Source: Flaccisagitta enflata
Taxonomy: Eukaryota > Chaetognatha > Sagittoidea > Aphragmophora
Direction of reading: 5' to 3'
Length of the DNA stretch: 64,000 nt
Assembly: GCA_965153355.1 (NCBI GenBank)
Contig: OZ231127.1
Coordinates: 41,354,001-41,418,000 of the forward strand
Part shown: in pieces, positions 44,985-56,026 of the stretch
Layout of the letters: the number at the start of each line of letters is the position of its first letter
Numbering within the stretch: position 1 is the first letter of the stretch
The notes under the pieces: model-generated
Database searches by the model: none
Told to the model about the DNA's origin: nothing
Seen by the model: the letters and a program-made list of their open reading frames with translations, nothing else
Made by a program: the position numbers and the translations under genes

Positions 44985-45360
44985 CATAATTACATTCTTG
45001 CATAATTTCATAAGTCTATAACTACTTAATTACCAAATTACTTCACTATTTAATTACCCGATTACTTAATTACTCAATCACTTAACAACCATTATCAGGA
45101 TTTTTTCCTTGAGTCTGAAACAGTTAATCACATAGTTACTTTACTACTCAATTACTCAACTGCTTAATTACTTAATTACTTGGTTACTTAATTACTTTAT
45201 TACTTAATTACTTAATTACATAATTACTTAAATACTTGATAAGTTAATTAGTTGATTACTTCGCTATCTAATTTCCTTATCACTTTATCACCTAATTACT
45301 TAATTACTTTATTACTTAAGTAATTGATAAATTACTCATCTAATCAACTTATTACTTAAT
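44985..45360. repeat. Degenerate (TAATTACT)n AT-rich array
   Basis: About 45 imperfect 8-10-bp units of the TTAATTACTTAATTACT type over 375 bp. TAATTA is itself palindromic. Confidence 0.85.
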
Positions 45361-45362
45361 CT

Positions 45363-45619
45363 CTTAGGGGGTGTTTCTAGTCACAGACGATCGCGTTTTG
45401 TACGGGCCACTCGGTCGCTCGCTACGTTCGTTTGCTCGCACCGCTCACTCCGCTCATTCGCTCTGCAGCGCTACGCTTGCTCGCTCCATTCACGGGCTCC
45501 CTCACTCACTTCACTCACTCCCTCGTGGGACAGTTGGAATTCTTGAATATGTGTTTACGCTGTTATCGCGTTTTACAGGAACAAACGCGTTTTTGGCGCT
45601 CACTAGAAACACGCCCTAA
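45363..45619 (+). mobile_element. CpG-rich element X, first copy
   Basis: Inverted ends CTTAGGGGGTGTTTCTAGT and CTTAGGGCGTGTTTCTAGT (18 of 19). The interior is a run of imperfect GCTCGCT/CACTC words (GGTCGCTCGCTACGTTCG, CACCGCTCACTCCGCTC). A second, inverted copy lies at 48216-48414. I cannot assign a superfamily; no clear target duplication. Confidence 0.7.
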
Positions 45620-45738
45620 GTCACAGTTTGATATGATCATGAAAATGCCAAAAAAAGGCTACATTTCAAAAATGTTTGACTAACCGACCAAACGACCGGC
45701 ATACCAAGTTTTAGAGTCGCTTGTACGTGACTGAAAAT
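45618..45738 (+). mobile_element. S element lacking its 5' hairpin
   Basis: AAGTCACAGTTTG, AAAATGCCAAAAAAAGGC, an ACCGACCAAACGACC core, TTTTAGAG, AGTCGC-ttgtac-GTGACT-GAAAA. The 5' AGTCAC is the inverse of the 3' GTGACT. The AACAA part is missing where element X begins. Confidence 0.65.
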
Positions 45739-45799
45739 TCACCGCAAAAGCTAATAAAACGATGTAAGGTTTCTTCACGTTAATTGCATTTAAAAAATG

Positions 45800-46680
45800 T
45801 TGCCAAAAATTTCCGGCTTCATTATTGCGATGTTTGCGGCATCGTCGTCGCGTGTTCGCTGCGTCTTTGTTGCAACTTTTGCCACAGCTTTGTTGCAACT
45901 CATACTATGTCTTTGTTGTAACGTTTTCTGTGTCTATGTAGCAAGGTCTGTCTTGTCTTTGCGGCGGCATTGTTGAAATGATGGTAGCCTCAGTTTTGCA
46001 AGGTTTGCTGCATAATTCTTACAATGTTGATGATGGTAGGGTTGCTATGGCGGTGCAATTGTCCAAATGCTTGTGGCGGCATGGTTGCATGTTGCCTTTG
46101 TCTTTGTTAAAATGAGGGCGGTGTCTTTGTGGAGATGATGGCGGCGACATGTTGCTTTTGGCATGTTGCATGTTGCATGTTTGCTGTGTCTTTGCTGCAT
46201 ATTTAATGCGTCATTGCTGCATGTTTGCTGTGTCATTGCTGCATGTTTGCTGCGTCATTGCTGCATGTTTGCTGTGTAATTGTTTCGAATTTTCTTTCCC
46301 ATTGCTGCATTTTTGCTGTGTAATTGTTTTGTATTTTCTTTGTCATAACTGCATGTTTGCTGTGTCATTGCTGCATGTTTGCTGTGTCATTACTGCATGT
46401 TTGCTGTGTCATCATTACATGTTGGCTGTGTCCTTGTTGCATGTTTGCTGTGTCATTGTTTCGTATTTTGTCATTGTTGCATGTTTTTTTCGTCATTGTT
46501 GCATGTTTGTTTCATCATTGTTGCATGTTTGCTGTGTCATTACTGCATGTTTGCTGTGTCATCATTACATGTTGGCTGTGTCCTTGTTGCATGTTTGCTG
46601 TCTCATTGTTTCGTATTTTGTGATTTTTGCATGTTTGTTTCGTCATTGTTGCGTGTTGCTGTTGGCGGCGTCACGCATTG
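45800..46680. repeat. Minisatellite, 22-bp unit with higher-order repeats
   Basis: Units of the TCATTGCTGCATGTTTGCTGTG type. Well ordered from 46180 to 46660, more diverged upstream (TCTTTGTTGCAACTTTTGCC types from 45860). A block of about 150 bp (46386-46535, containing TCATCATTACATGTTGGCTG) is repeated at about 46536-46665. The 197-codon frame through it is an artefact: 22 bp shifts frame, giving a 66-bp protein period. Confidence 0.9.
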
Positions 46681-46793
46681 GCAGCCTACTCGCGTTTCTT
46701 TTTTGGCATGAAGAAGATTTGCTTCTTTTTTGGCTGTCATGATACTGATGAAGTGTGATTGTTCCATGTTCACAAGCAAACGCGCGCGCGTGT

Positions 46794-47036
<243 letters not shown>

Positions 47037-47259
47037 CGTGGAGTTAATTCCTTGCTTACCCCTGGCATTCCCGGTGGGCGGGGTGAGACATGCGGGCAGA
47101 AAGTGAACAATCGCCCATGGTCGCTCTGCCAATTCCGGCCCTCGGTCGGTCATGTGCTAACCTAAGTCAGGATTGGCTATGGTCGGTGCTGGGTCGGGCT
47201 ATGAGATCGAGCAGGTAGAGAACGCACTCAAAGAGCCGGTGGTCAACTCCCGGTCACAC

Positions 47260-47788
<529 letters not shown>

Positions 47789-47911
47789 AACAAGGCCAGA
47801 TACAAGGCAATCCAGTTGTGGACAGTTGGGCAGGAGCAGTAATACTATAATCGCCCGCAATTCAGAAATGTCACCGACCAACGGCATGGTGTAGAGTCGC
47901 ATGTCCGCACC
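47789..47911 (+). mobile_element. S element, short, decayed
   Basis: AACAAGGCCAGATACAAGGC, CCAGTTGTGGACAGTTGGGC, AGGAGCAGTAAT, a minimal CACCGACCAACGG core, GTAGAG, TCGCATGTCCGCACC. Neither hairpin is intact. Confidence 0.65.
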
Positions 47912-48029
47912 CTGTTTTGTGTTGATGAATAAGAAAAAGAAATCATTTGAACATTCTCTAATTTTCTTTCATTCTAGACCAATCCCAGATCTGTATCTCA
48001 AACGGTTTAGGAGATAGAGCAGTGAGGCT

Positions 48030-48146
48030 AAAGGCCGCAAAAAAACCCAAAAAAGTAATGTGTGACAGACGGACCAACGGATGGACGGACCAACGGACCG
48101 ATGGACCGATAAAGCGGGGTGTAGAGTCGCGTAGCACGTGACTAAA
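48030..48146 (+). mobile_element. S element 3' half, CGCG type
   Basis: GAGGCTAAAGGCCGCAAAAA, AGTAATGTGTGACAGACGG, a GGACCAACGGATGG core, CGGGGTGTAGAG, AGTCGCG-tagca-CGTGACT-AAAA (one G:T wobble). The 5' end is missing. Confidence 0.8.
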
Positions 48147-48215
48147 AGTTAGTTGATGGCTTTGGGCTCTTGGGGGTGCTGCTAAAATTTGGGCCTCCAG
48201 ACGCTAAATTAGTGG

Positions 48216-48414
48216 TCTTTCCGTAAACTGTCCCATGAGGGAGTGAGCGAAGTGAGTGATGGATCCCATGAATGTTGCGAGCATGCAAAGCGAGTGCAGC
48301 TAAGCAGAGCGCTGCGGAGTAATAGAGTGAAGTAAGCGGTGCGAGCGAACAAACATAGCGAGCGACCGAGTGGCCCGTTAAAAACGCAATTGTCTCTGAC
48401 TAGAAACGCCCTCT
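48216..48414 (-). mobile_element. CpG-rich element X, second copy
   Basis: The minus strand starts AGGGCGTTTCTAGTCAGAGAC, then GGGCCACTCGGTCGCTCGCT and CACTCA-type words, matching 45363-45545. Homology stops after GGGACAGTT, so the far end is different or lost. Confidence 0.7.
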
Positions 48415-48488
48415 TTTTTCATCTATTTTCATTAGGTAATTAGCATACTTTTTATCGCGTGAAAAGTCTTGCTCTGGTGCAATATTAC

Positions 48489-48615
48489 TTTTTAGTAGCG
48501 GACACGCAACTCAATAAGAGGCTTTGTTCGTCCGTTGGTTTGTTGGTATGTCTGTTGGTCCGTCATGGTGATCAAGTTGAAAATTGCGAAAGCACGCATT
48601 TTCAAGGCTCCCATT
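48489..48615 (-). mobile_element. S element, 5' end missing
   Basis: Minus strand: GAAAATGCGTGCTTTCGC, CAACTTGATCACC, a GGACCAACAGAC core, TTATTGAG, GTTGCG-tgtc-CGCTAC-TAAAAA. One stem pair is broken (T opposite T). Confidence 0.75.
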
Positions 48616-49060
48616 TTGACAGTCTGTGTGTGCGTTAGTACATGTGCACCCCATGGGATGGGCGAAGGTGTAAATGGAGGTTGGCAACAATATAGTGACA
48701 ATCGAAAGTGGGCACAGGTTCTTGAATGGTGACTGATTGGCAAAATGTGACTGCATGGACCTAATCCTGCCCTATGTCAGGTCAAAAAAACAAAAACATT
48801 TGACCCCTTGCTCTCCATAAGTCAATCTCGAAAATTCTCGATTCTCACTAATGATTGGCATGACAACTTTAATTGGTCAACCTATAAGCCTATAGCATGA
48901 GTTTCACCCCCGGTCATGATCAACATTATCACCCTCGATATTTCCCCTTCCATAAAAAGTCTGTAACTCGTCAACATTCATTATCCTCTTCTTCTTATCT
49001 TCTTATCTTCTTCTTCTTGTCTCCCTCTTCTTCTTCCGTTTCTTCTTCTTCTTCCTTTTG
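48616..49060. other. Unique sequence, no gene recognised
   Basis: Mixed DNA becoming CTT-rich at 48985-49055. Confidence 0.45.
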
Positions 49061-49575
49061 ACCTATGCTTTCACACATATATGTCAGTGAATCATCTCAC
49101 GCAACCGCAATATACACAAATGTCGTTTTGTCCATATGGGGAATTTTCTCCTTCTCCTCCTTCTTCGTACCCCCCCCCCTCCCCCCAGCCTCCAGGCCCA
49201 TATCTCAGCTTGGAGGCCCATATCTCAGCTTTGAGGCCCAAATCTCAGTCTTGAGGCCCAAATCCCACCCTCAAGGCCCAAATTCCAACCCCAAGGCCTA
49301 AATTCCAGTCTCTAGGGATTTGGGCCTCCAGACTGGGATTTGGGCGTCAAGGCTGGGATATGGGTCTCCAGGCTGAGATATGGGCCTGGAGGCTGGGGGG
49401 AGGGGGGGTGCGGAGGAGGAGGAGAAGAAGAAGAAGGAGAAAATTCCCCATATGTGTGAAAGCATAGGTCATCGACCCCTTCGGGGCCGCTGCCCTGCTC
49501 CCACCTCAACTTCAACCACAACCTACTTAAGCAGGGCACGGGTACCGCTGACCATCTAACGCTTTTGCGACTATT
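49061..49575 (+). repeat. W element forming a near-complete palindrome
   Basis: The left arm is interrupted by about 55 bp (49082-49135) between CACACATATATG and CATATGGGG. The array (49188-49400) reverses direction at about 49315: CAGCTTGGAGGCCCATATCT on the left, AGATATGGGCCTGGAGGCTG on the right. The right arm has CCCCATATGTGTGAAAGC and GACCCC-ttc-GGGGCC; the tail ends GCTTTTGCGACTATT. The folded stem would exceed 150 bp. Confidence 0.88.
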
Positions 49576-49576
49576 G

Positions 49577-49687
49577 TATTCCTTCATTCATTCATTTATT
49601 CGTTCATTCATTCATTCATTCATTCATTCATTCATTCATTCATTCATTCATTCATTCATTCATTCATTCATTCATTCATTCATTCAT
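49577..49687. repeat. (ATTC)n microsatellite
   Basis: About 27 units, starting two bases after the W terminus. Confidence 0.96.
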
Positions 49688-50768
49688 CCATTGAGAAAAA
49701 ATCATGTTTTTCTGCATTTATCATCAGGCCTAAAACGATCTACAGAGACAATCCATTTGTAAAGGGTATGAAAAACAGTGGGAACATGGCGAAAATGGCT
49801 AATGATTCGGTCGAAGGTAATCGAGGCGCGAAGAGAGTAGAGAGTAGTTGTCATATGAGGTACAGGGTGAAACAAAAAAAGAAAAAATTCCAATGTCATT
49901 TCAAATCATTTCAAATCGGTTTAAGCTATTTTAGGTCATTGTAAGTCACACATAGTGAATTCATGTCATTTAGTTGTTGTCATTTGTTTGAATATCTAGT
50001 AAAAGAGTTCAGTCAATTAAGATAAGCACGCGACTGGACTTGTTTCCATTAAACGCCACACCTCTCTATATGCTCTGATTAATGATTTGGTTGAAGATGA
50101 AGAAGCAAATAATCCTTAGCATAAAAAGGATTTTGATTGTTTTTGTTATATTCTATGGAAAAAGATGGGTGGCTAAAAAAATATTTTTTTCTTTTTTCTC
50201 ATATTTTTAGTATCTTTAGGATTAATTGTTTTCATTTTTGCCTTTGATGTAGAAGATGTAGGTGTTTATATGATACCATACGACTACAAAAAAGACGCAC
50301 TTTTGAATGATTAATTTTACCTATGAATCAAAGAAAAACCTAATAAAACCTTAGGTTATCTGAAAGCCCTTTGAAAGTACTTTAATTTGGCGCCAATCTG
50401 GTACTGCTATCTTTTTTTGTTTAGAAATGGCATTAGTTTGAGTGAAGACGTTGCCCATTTCAGTTTTGCAATCCCTATGTAAAAATGCATTTTAGCGAAT
50501 TAGTGCTTCTCTTTGCAAAACTCTAGCTCCTTAACCGTATGAGATACAGAGCTGGGATAGGTCTAGATGAAAGATTTTTTGAAAATCGTTCAAAATGTCT
50601 TCTTTAAAAAAATTTAAAATTGATTTTTTTACCTGTTTTATCAATTCATAAACAGGTGCGTCTTTTTTTAGCCAAGTGGTACAGATTAATGTCTAATATT
50701 TTTTGTTTGGTGAAGGATGTCATGGTTTCAAAGTAATGTTGTTGCCAATAACCTATACCATATGAAGG
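49688..50768. other. Unique sequence, no gene recognised
   Basis: AT-rich. A short AGCACGCGACTGGACTTGTT at 50025 looks like an isolated S 5' terminus on the minus strand. Otherwise repeat-poor. Confidence 0.45.
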
Positions 50769-51155
50769 AACAAGGCCGAATACACGGCTACCCTAGTCGC
50801 GTGCGGGTGGGCAGGAGCAGTGCTAGGGTCACTAGGGCATCCGGGCAGGAGCCGTATGCTCAAACAGCTCAAAAACGCCAAGAAAGTCATAGTTGCAAAA
50901 GCGTTAGATGGTCAGCGGTACCAGATGCCCCTGTGAGTGTGTGGATGTGTGAGGGTGAGAGGGGCAGCGGCCCGGAAGGGAACTATGACCTATGCTTAGT
51001 TATTTTGGAGGCTTTATGATGGGACTTGGGCCTAGAGGCTGCAATTTGAGCTTGGAGGCTGGAATTGGGGCCATGTGACCGGATATTTAGCCTCAAGGCT
51101 GGGTTCTGAGCTTTGAGGCTCGATTCTGAGCCTTAAGGCTAGATTTTAGGTGACT
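50769..51155 (+). mobile_element. S+W composite, 3' part missing
   Basis: S 5' end AACAA-GGCCG-aataca-CGGCT-ACCCTAGTCGCG, GTGCGGGTGGGCAGGAGCAG, then inverted W from about 50899 (ATAGTTGCAAAAGCGTTAG). W hairpin GGCCC..GGG at 50965 and TTGAG units to 51150. The S/W junction (CTCAAAAACGCC, AAAGT, then ATAGTTGC) matches that near 7126. Confidence 0.8.
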
Positions 51156-51202
51156 CAAAATAGAAAGGATGCCTCTACGGCCTTCTTTACATTTTAGGGA
51201 TC

Positions 51203-51208
<6 letters not shown>

Positions 51209-51251
<43 letters not shown>

Positions 51252-51284
51252 AGAGAGAGAGAGACACAGAGAGAGAGAGAGAGA
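51209..51284. repeat. (GA)n microsatellite
   Basis: About 75 bp of GA with two CACA interruptions. Confidence 0.94.
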
Positions 51285-51364
51285 CCGAGTAATTTGCGCC
51301 CTCCCTACACATGTCATGAATGGAAAGACCGATGGACTAAGCTTTCGCGACTTTTTTCTTTTTC

Positions 51365-51450
51365 CCCTTCTTTTTGGGCAGCGGCCCCAAAGGACAAATC
51401 TTCTGTAGGACACAGGGGTGAATTTCCAATTAATTCCAAATGTCTGTCCA
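51365..51450 (+). repeat. W fragment, ACAGGGG subtype
   Basis: CTTTTTGGGCAGCGGCCCC, then AAAGGAC, TGTAGGACACAGGGGTGAAT and TGTCTGTCC. Same subtype as 31121. Confidence 0.65.
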
Positions 51451-51493
51451 TCCATCAGTTCATCTGTACATACGAATGTCGTGGCCTGACGAC

Positions 51494-51495
<2 letters not shown>

Positions 51496-51571
<76 letters not shown>
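51496..51571. repeat. (GTT)n microsatellite
   Basis: About 76 bp of GTT. Confidence 0.96.
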
Positions 51572-51575
<4 letters not shown>

Positions 51576-51670
51576 AATGTTCTGGGTCCAAGTAATTCAC
51601 CTAGAAAGGTACTTTGCGCGGTTTGATGACATACTACGATCGTACGAACCTATGTTTTATTTTGAATATG

Positions 51671-51671
51671 A

Positions 51672-51731
<60 letters not shown>
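51671..51731. repeat. (GA)n microsatellite
   Basis: About 58 bp of GA. Confidence 0.95.
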
Positions 51732-51734
<3 letters not shown>

Positions 51735-51935
51735 CCTCGGTCAACCGCAATTGACCGATTGCCGTCTTCGGACATACCGCGAGAACCTCGCGGACATGAA
51801 TGCACATCAAATGTGAATGTGAATGCCCGGAATGAGATCGGGATTACCATTGAGGTCATTGATCGAGCGACCGGGGTTGCCCGCGTTTACCATAGCGGGC
51901 AAAGCACACGTTCGCCCTGGCGAGGCAATAGAATG

Positions 51936-52161
<226 letters not shown>

Positions 52162-52498
52162 AGCTTCGAAAAAAGATTCGCTGTTTGCCATTCATTTTCA
52201 GCGCGTGGTTGATAAATCAAGTTATAAATCATTTAAAGTGGAGGCGAAGGCAGAGCGTGGTACAGAAACAACAACAGTCACACTCACAAGTTCCTACAAT
52301 GCCATTGTTCCTACTCTTTACCTTATCATATTTGTGAGCGCGTTTGGCCAAGTCAGGAGCAAAGAGAAGAGTCAAATTGCACCTTTGAACCTTGGATGGC
52401 GAACTGCCAATGTTTTGGCGGCCAATTCCTCTCTTATTATCTCTCTCTTGCTCTGAATGTTCTTCTGTCTGTCTCTCTCTCCGTCCTCCTGTCTGTTT

Positions 52499-52586
<88 letters not shown>
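52499..52586. repeat. (CT)n microsatellite
   Basis: About 88 bp of CT. Confidence 0.97.
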
Positions 52587-52590
<4 letters not shown>

Positions 52591-52855
52591 CATTTATCCA
52601 TCCTTCCTTCATTCATAGTTGTTCGCGACCCACACTCATCTTACGGGTGGCTGCTTTCTTCCAGCTTCTTTTCCCTCTTACATTTTTCCACTATTTTTTC
52701 ATAATTCTTTTATGTTTTTTTTTCCTACTATCAATTTTGTACATATTGTCTGCTTTTCTTTCTCCGCTATCTCCGCCATCTCGGTATAATTGCAACTTTC
52801 TTTTAAATCATTCTTTTTTTAACAAGGCCGAATACACGGCCAATACCAGTTGCGG

Positions 52856-53421
52856 TGTAAGAGGGTAGATGTTGCAGGAGTCCTCTTACTTGATGTGCCT
52901 GCCAAATGGATTGTGCCGGCTGTCCGTGGGATAATTGATTGATTGGATTAGAGTTAGGTTAGTGTGCACAGTGTGCAAATATGATTATGGCATCGGGGAT
53001 GACAAAGGATCTTGCGGTCCTGAGCATGGGAAAGAGAAAGATGATATCCAGAACATGCAAGGTGACACGGCATGCAACGGGCAGCCAACCATGTGTCCAC
53101 AGATGTTAATCGACAGTTAGATAATGTTAATATGCGGCCGTGATGTTAAAGTATTTAGGCCAGAATAAGGACCCAGCAGTCCACCTTGTTAATCTATGAT
53201 AGAAGAAAAGATATACATGCACTTGTGTAATTGTATGCATAGACAGAACACTATGAAGCATTGTTAAAGATTTACTAATACACATGCAATAGTGAAAAGG
53301 ATATATAACGATTACATGCCATTCCCATGTTACAACCATCTACAGTACGAATCAATCATGAGTCCCAATCAATATCAGAACCATTGGCAGCTCAGCGCGA
53401 TCCATATATCATTGTCTTACA
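52856..53421 (-). repeat. 3' LTR (element sense)
   Basis: 566 bp with ends TGTAAGA..TCTTACA. It matches the other LTR at all but 8 positions by my alignment (four clustered near 53204-53214, others near 53110, 53158, 53304 and 53400). Confidence 0.95.
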
Positions 53422-53430
53422 CTTCCCCTC
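53422..53430 (-). other. Polypurine tract
   Basis: GAGGGGAAG on the minus strand, directly abutting the 3' LTR. This is the usual primer position for plus-strand synthesis in LTR elements. Confidence 0.8.
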
Positions 53431-53707
53431 GATGCCAGTGTCAGTCCTCGGACACAAAAGGCATCGAAACAAAACAGACCCGGGGGGGGGCCCCCCAGAA
53501 GAGGGATGGAAGACTCTCTACACGAGTGAAGGTCAAATCGAGGGAGAGCGCGCGAAAGAAGGTCAGATGTGCAGAGAAAGACTAAAATCCGCGTAGGACA
53601 AAAAGAGGAGAAAGTGCATGTATGATACCTGTAAATCCGTGAGTAACGAGAAAAAAACTTCATCACAGCCGCTTTCGCTTTGTTTGTAAGTCTAGAACGT
53701 GTAAACA

Positions 53708-53767
<60 letters not shown>

Positions 53768-56026
53768 CTAAGGAATAAAAGGTAAATAATAAACCCCCCG
53801 TTCATACTAAAACCCATGTAAAAATTTACTCAAGATCAAGGAGAGCACTTAACAATCAGTTCAAGTGGACCAGCTAAAAATGACTTCCCCAGTGTCGAGA
53901 TGCTCAAGTCGTGTTCAAAGAGACCCATGAGAAACAGTACGACGCGAATCATCCACACTGATCGACGACATTACTCCCAACGAAAGCGCCAACAGGCTCC
54001 GTGTTTTGGTTCTTGACCGTGTTCTTGATTGTCCACGGAGACGCCATCGCCATCACAACCGCCGTCACTTTGTTTTTCCTAGGGATTCGCAGGGCAATGC
54101 GAAGCCTTTGGGCTAACCAAAGGGGTAGCCTTGTATGGATAACTTCCCCAGACTTCAGTTGCGGGCACAGGCTGTGATAGAGCTGGGCGATGCCTAATCA
54201 CAGGGCTGCTGTAGCAATGGCAAAATCTTGGAGGTATGGAAGTGTAGGAAAGTCAAAGTGTGGAAGTAACGCACCCAGTGAAAACCCTGGTACATAAGGT
54301 TAGGGTATCTATCTCAGTTATTCTGCAAAATTATCCACATAAAATGAGGCGGGGTGCTGAGGTAGTGGAATGCAGGTCTATGGAGTGGAGATAATTGCCG
54401 TATCATGTGAGAAGACCCGGGAAATCAGGCCGGGTAGAGATGGAGAGACCAAAACAGGAAATGGCAGTGGGAATCCGTGGACCCGCCTTTGATGACTAAT
54501 GTTCACAAGCCTTTTTGGTCACCATGTGATTTGGCGTGTGATTCGCGCGTAGGTGATGAAACGCTCAAAAATGCAATTGTAAAATGTACAGTAGATGTGT
54601 ATGTGTGTGAAAGGCGTGTATCTGTGTAAAGATGTGTATGTGTGTAGAGGTGTGTAAGTATGGGTAGGTGTGTGAACCTGTGTATGGTGGTTTGAGCAGG
54701 ATCAGCGTAAGGCAGCGCCTAAAATTGCCATTGCAAGTGAAGCAATACCAGCATAAGCGGGGCTGGAATGCGCTAAAAATGTGGTTAGAGGTTGATTCCT
54801 GTTGCGTCCTGGTCCTGCGAAGAAACGGAGAACTTGATGAAACAATTGGCCCATGTTGCCAAATAACAAATATAAACAATTTCTGCAGCTTTCCCTTTTG
54901 CGCATAAGGGATAAATTGATACAGCTTAGGTTCCATTTCATCCATTTTCATTCCATTTTTATCAGCTTGGATGCATTCAAACATTATATGGCCGGCCTAA
55001 ACATACATTCATTCATTCATTCAAGGCGGGATGATAGTGGCAGTTCTTATAGTTTGCAACAGTTGCCATCGTTCCAATCATAGGTACCTTTCCATTTTGA
55101 GTCCAGAGGCATTCGGAAATTGTATCTTCGTTTTCTTCGTCATCTTGAGTTTTCTTGAGAGAGATCTTCTTACTTCAGTAGACTTTTAGCTTGCTGGCAT
55201 TGTATTTCAGCCTAAGCGTGCTTGTGCGTACTCTAGCTTGCTGGCATTGCAAGTGAGAGTAATGAACGTGTGCTTCTGTGTGTTTGCATGCGAGACATGT
55301 TTAGTTTGTGGATATGATTATTTCTAAACCGCGGATGAGCTATAAATCCAATAAACTAATGGAAGGCTAATCACTGTAAGGACTCAACTACATGGCTATC
55401 TAGCAGCAAAGGACTTTGTACAGAGGGCCCAAAAAAGCACGGCAAAAGGGAGTAATGTTAAAACGATACAACTAAATCTGTTATGGTGGTGGGCTAAATG
55501 AATCAACTGATTTGTTGTGGGAATTGTTCCAAAATTGTCAGTGCAGTCGATGCGGGACTGCAACTTTTGGCAAAGTGTTGGCAAAGAGAAAAAGGTTAAC
55601 AATAATTGTGTGTGAAAGGTAAAATGTTAATGGTTAAAATTTGGTAAAATTTCTCCCTGGCAACTCAGGCCATACTTGACAAAAGTGTAAATTCTCAACT
55701 TCCCCAGATTTAAGTCGAGCAATAATAGATAGGCACTGCATGAAGGGGGCAGATATCACAAAGTAAAAAAGAAGAAGAGCACCGAAATTTCTTCTTCCGT
55801 ATACCACATCATTGACCAATGTCTAAAATGGCAATGAGATTTTTCTCTATATCATCAAGAAAGTTGAACAGTTAGTATAAACCCGGCCTAAGGCTTTCAC
55901 AAGATTACCAGACTCGCAAGTAAACAGAAATGATAATAAGGACCCCAAGAAAATAATCATGAACAATTTAAAACCTGTGTGTCGGTTTGCCAGTTTGGGG
56001 TTGGCATCCCCAAATTTGGCCTTGCC
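53431..56026 (-). other. Post-gag internal region, non-coding
   Basis: No recognisable pol. Contains a G9C6 run (53482-53496), a (GA)n array (53711-53764), TG-rich cryptic repeats (54590-54685) and the word GCAGTCGATGCGGGACTGCA (55543-), which recurs in the leader at 57353. The minus frame at 54565-54984 (139 codons) has no known motif. It may be captured or scrambled sequence replacing pol. Confidence 0.6.
53711..53764. repeat. (GA)n inside the LTR element
   Basis: About 54 bp of GA. Confidence 0.95.

Noticed and set aside
46149-46742. 197-codon Cys-rich frame (HVCCVI repeats), resembling a secreted Cys protein
   Set aside because: A 22-bp minisatellite without stops in this frame; the repeat gives a 66-bp protein period and there is no conserved Cys framework.
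53431-56026. Hidden pol gene of the LTR element
   Set aside because: No reverse transcriptase YxDD context, no protease or integrase motifs, and no frame above 140 codons on the element strand.
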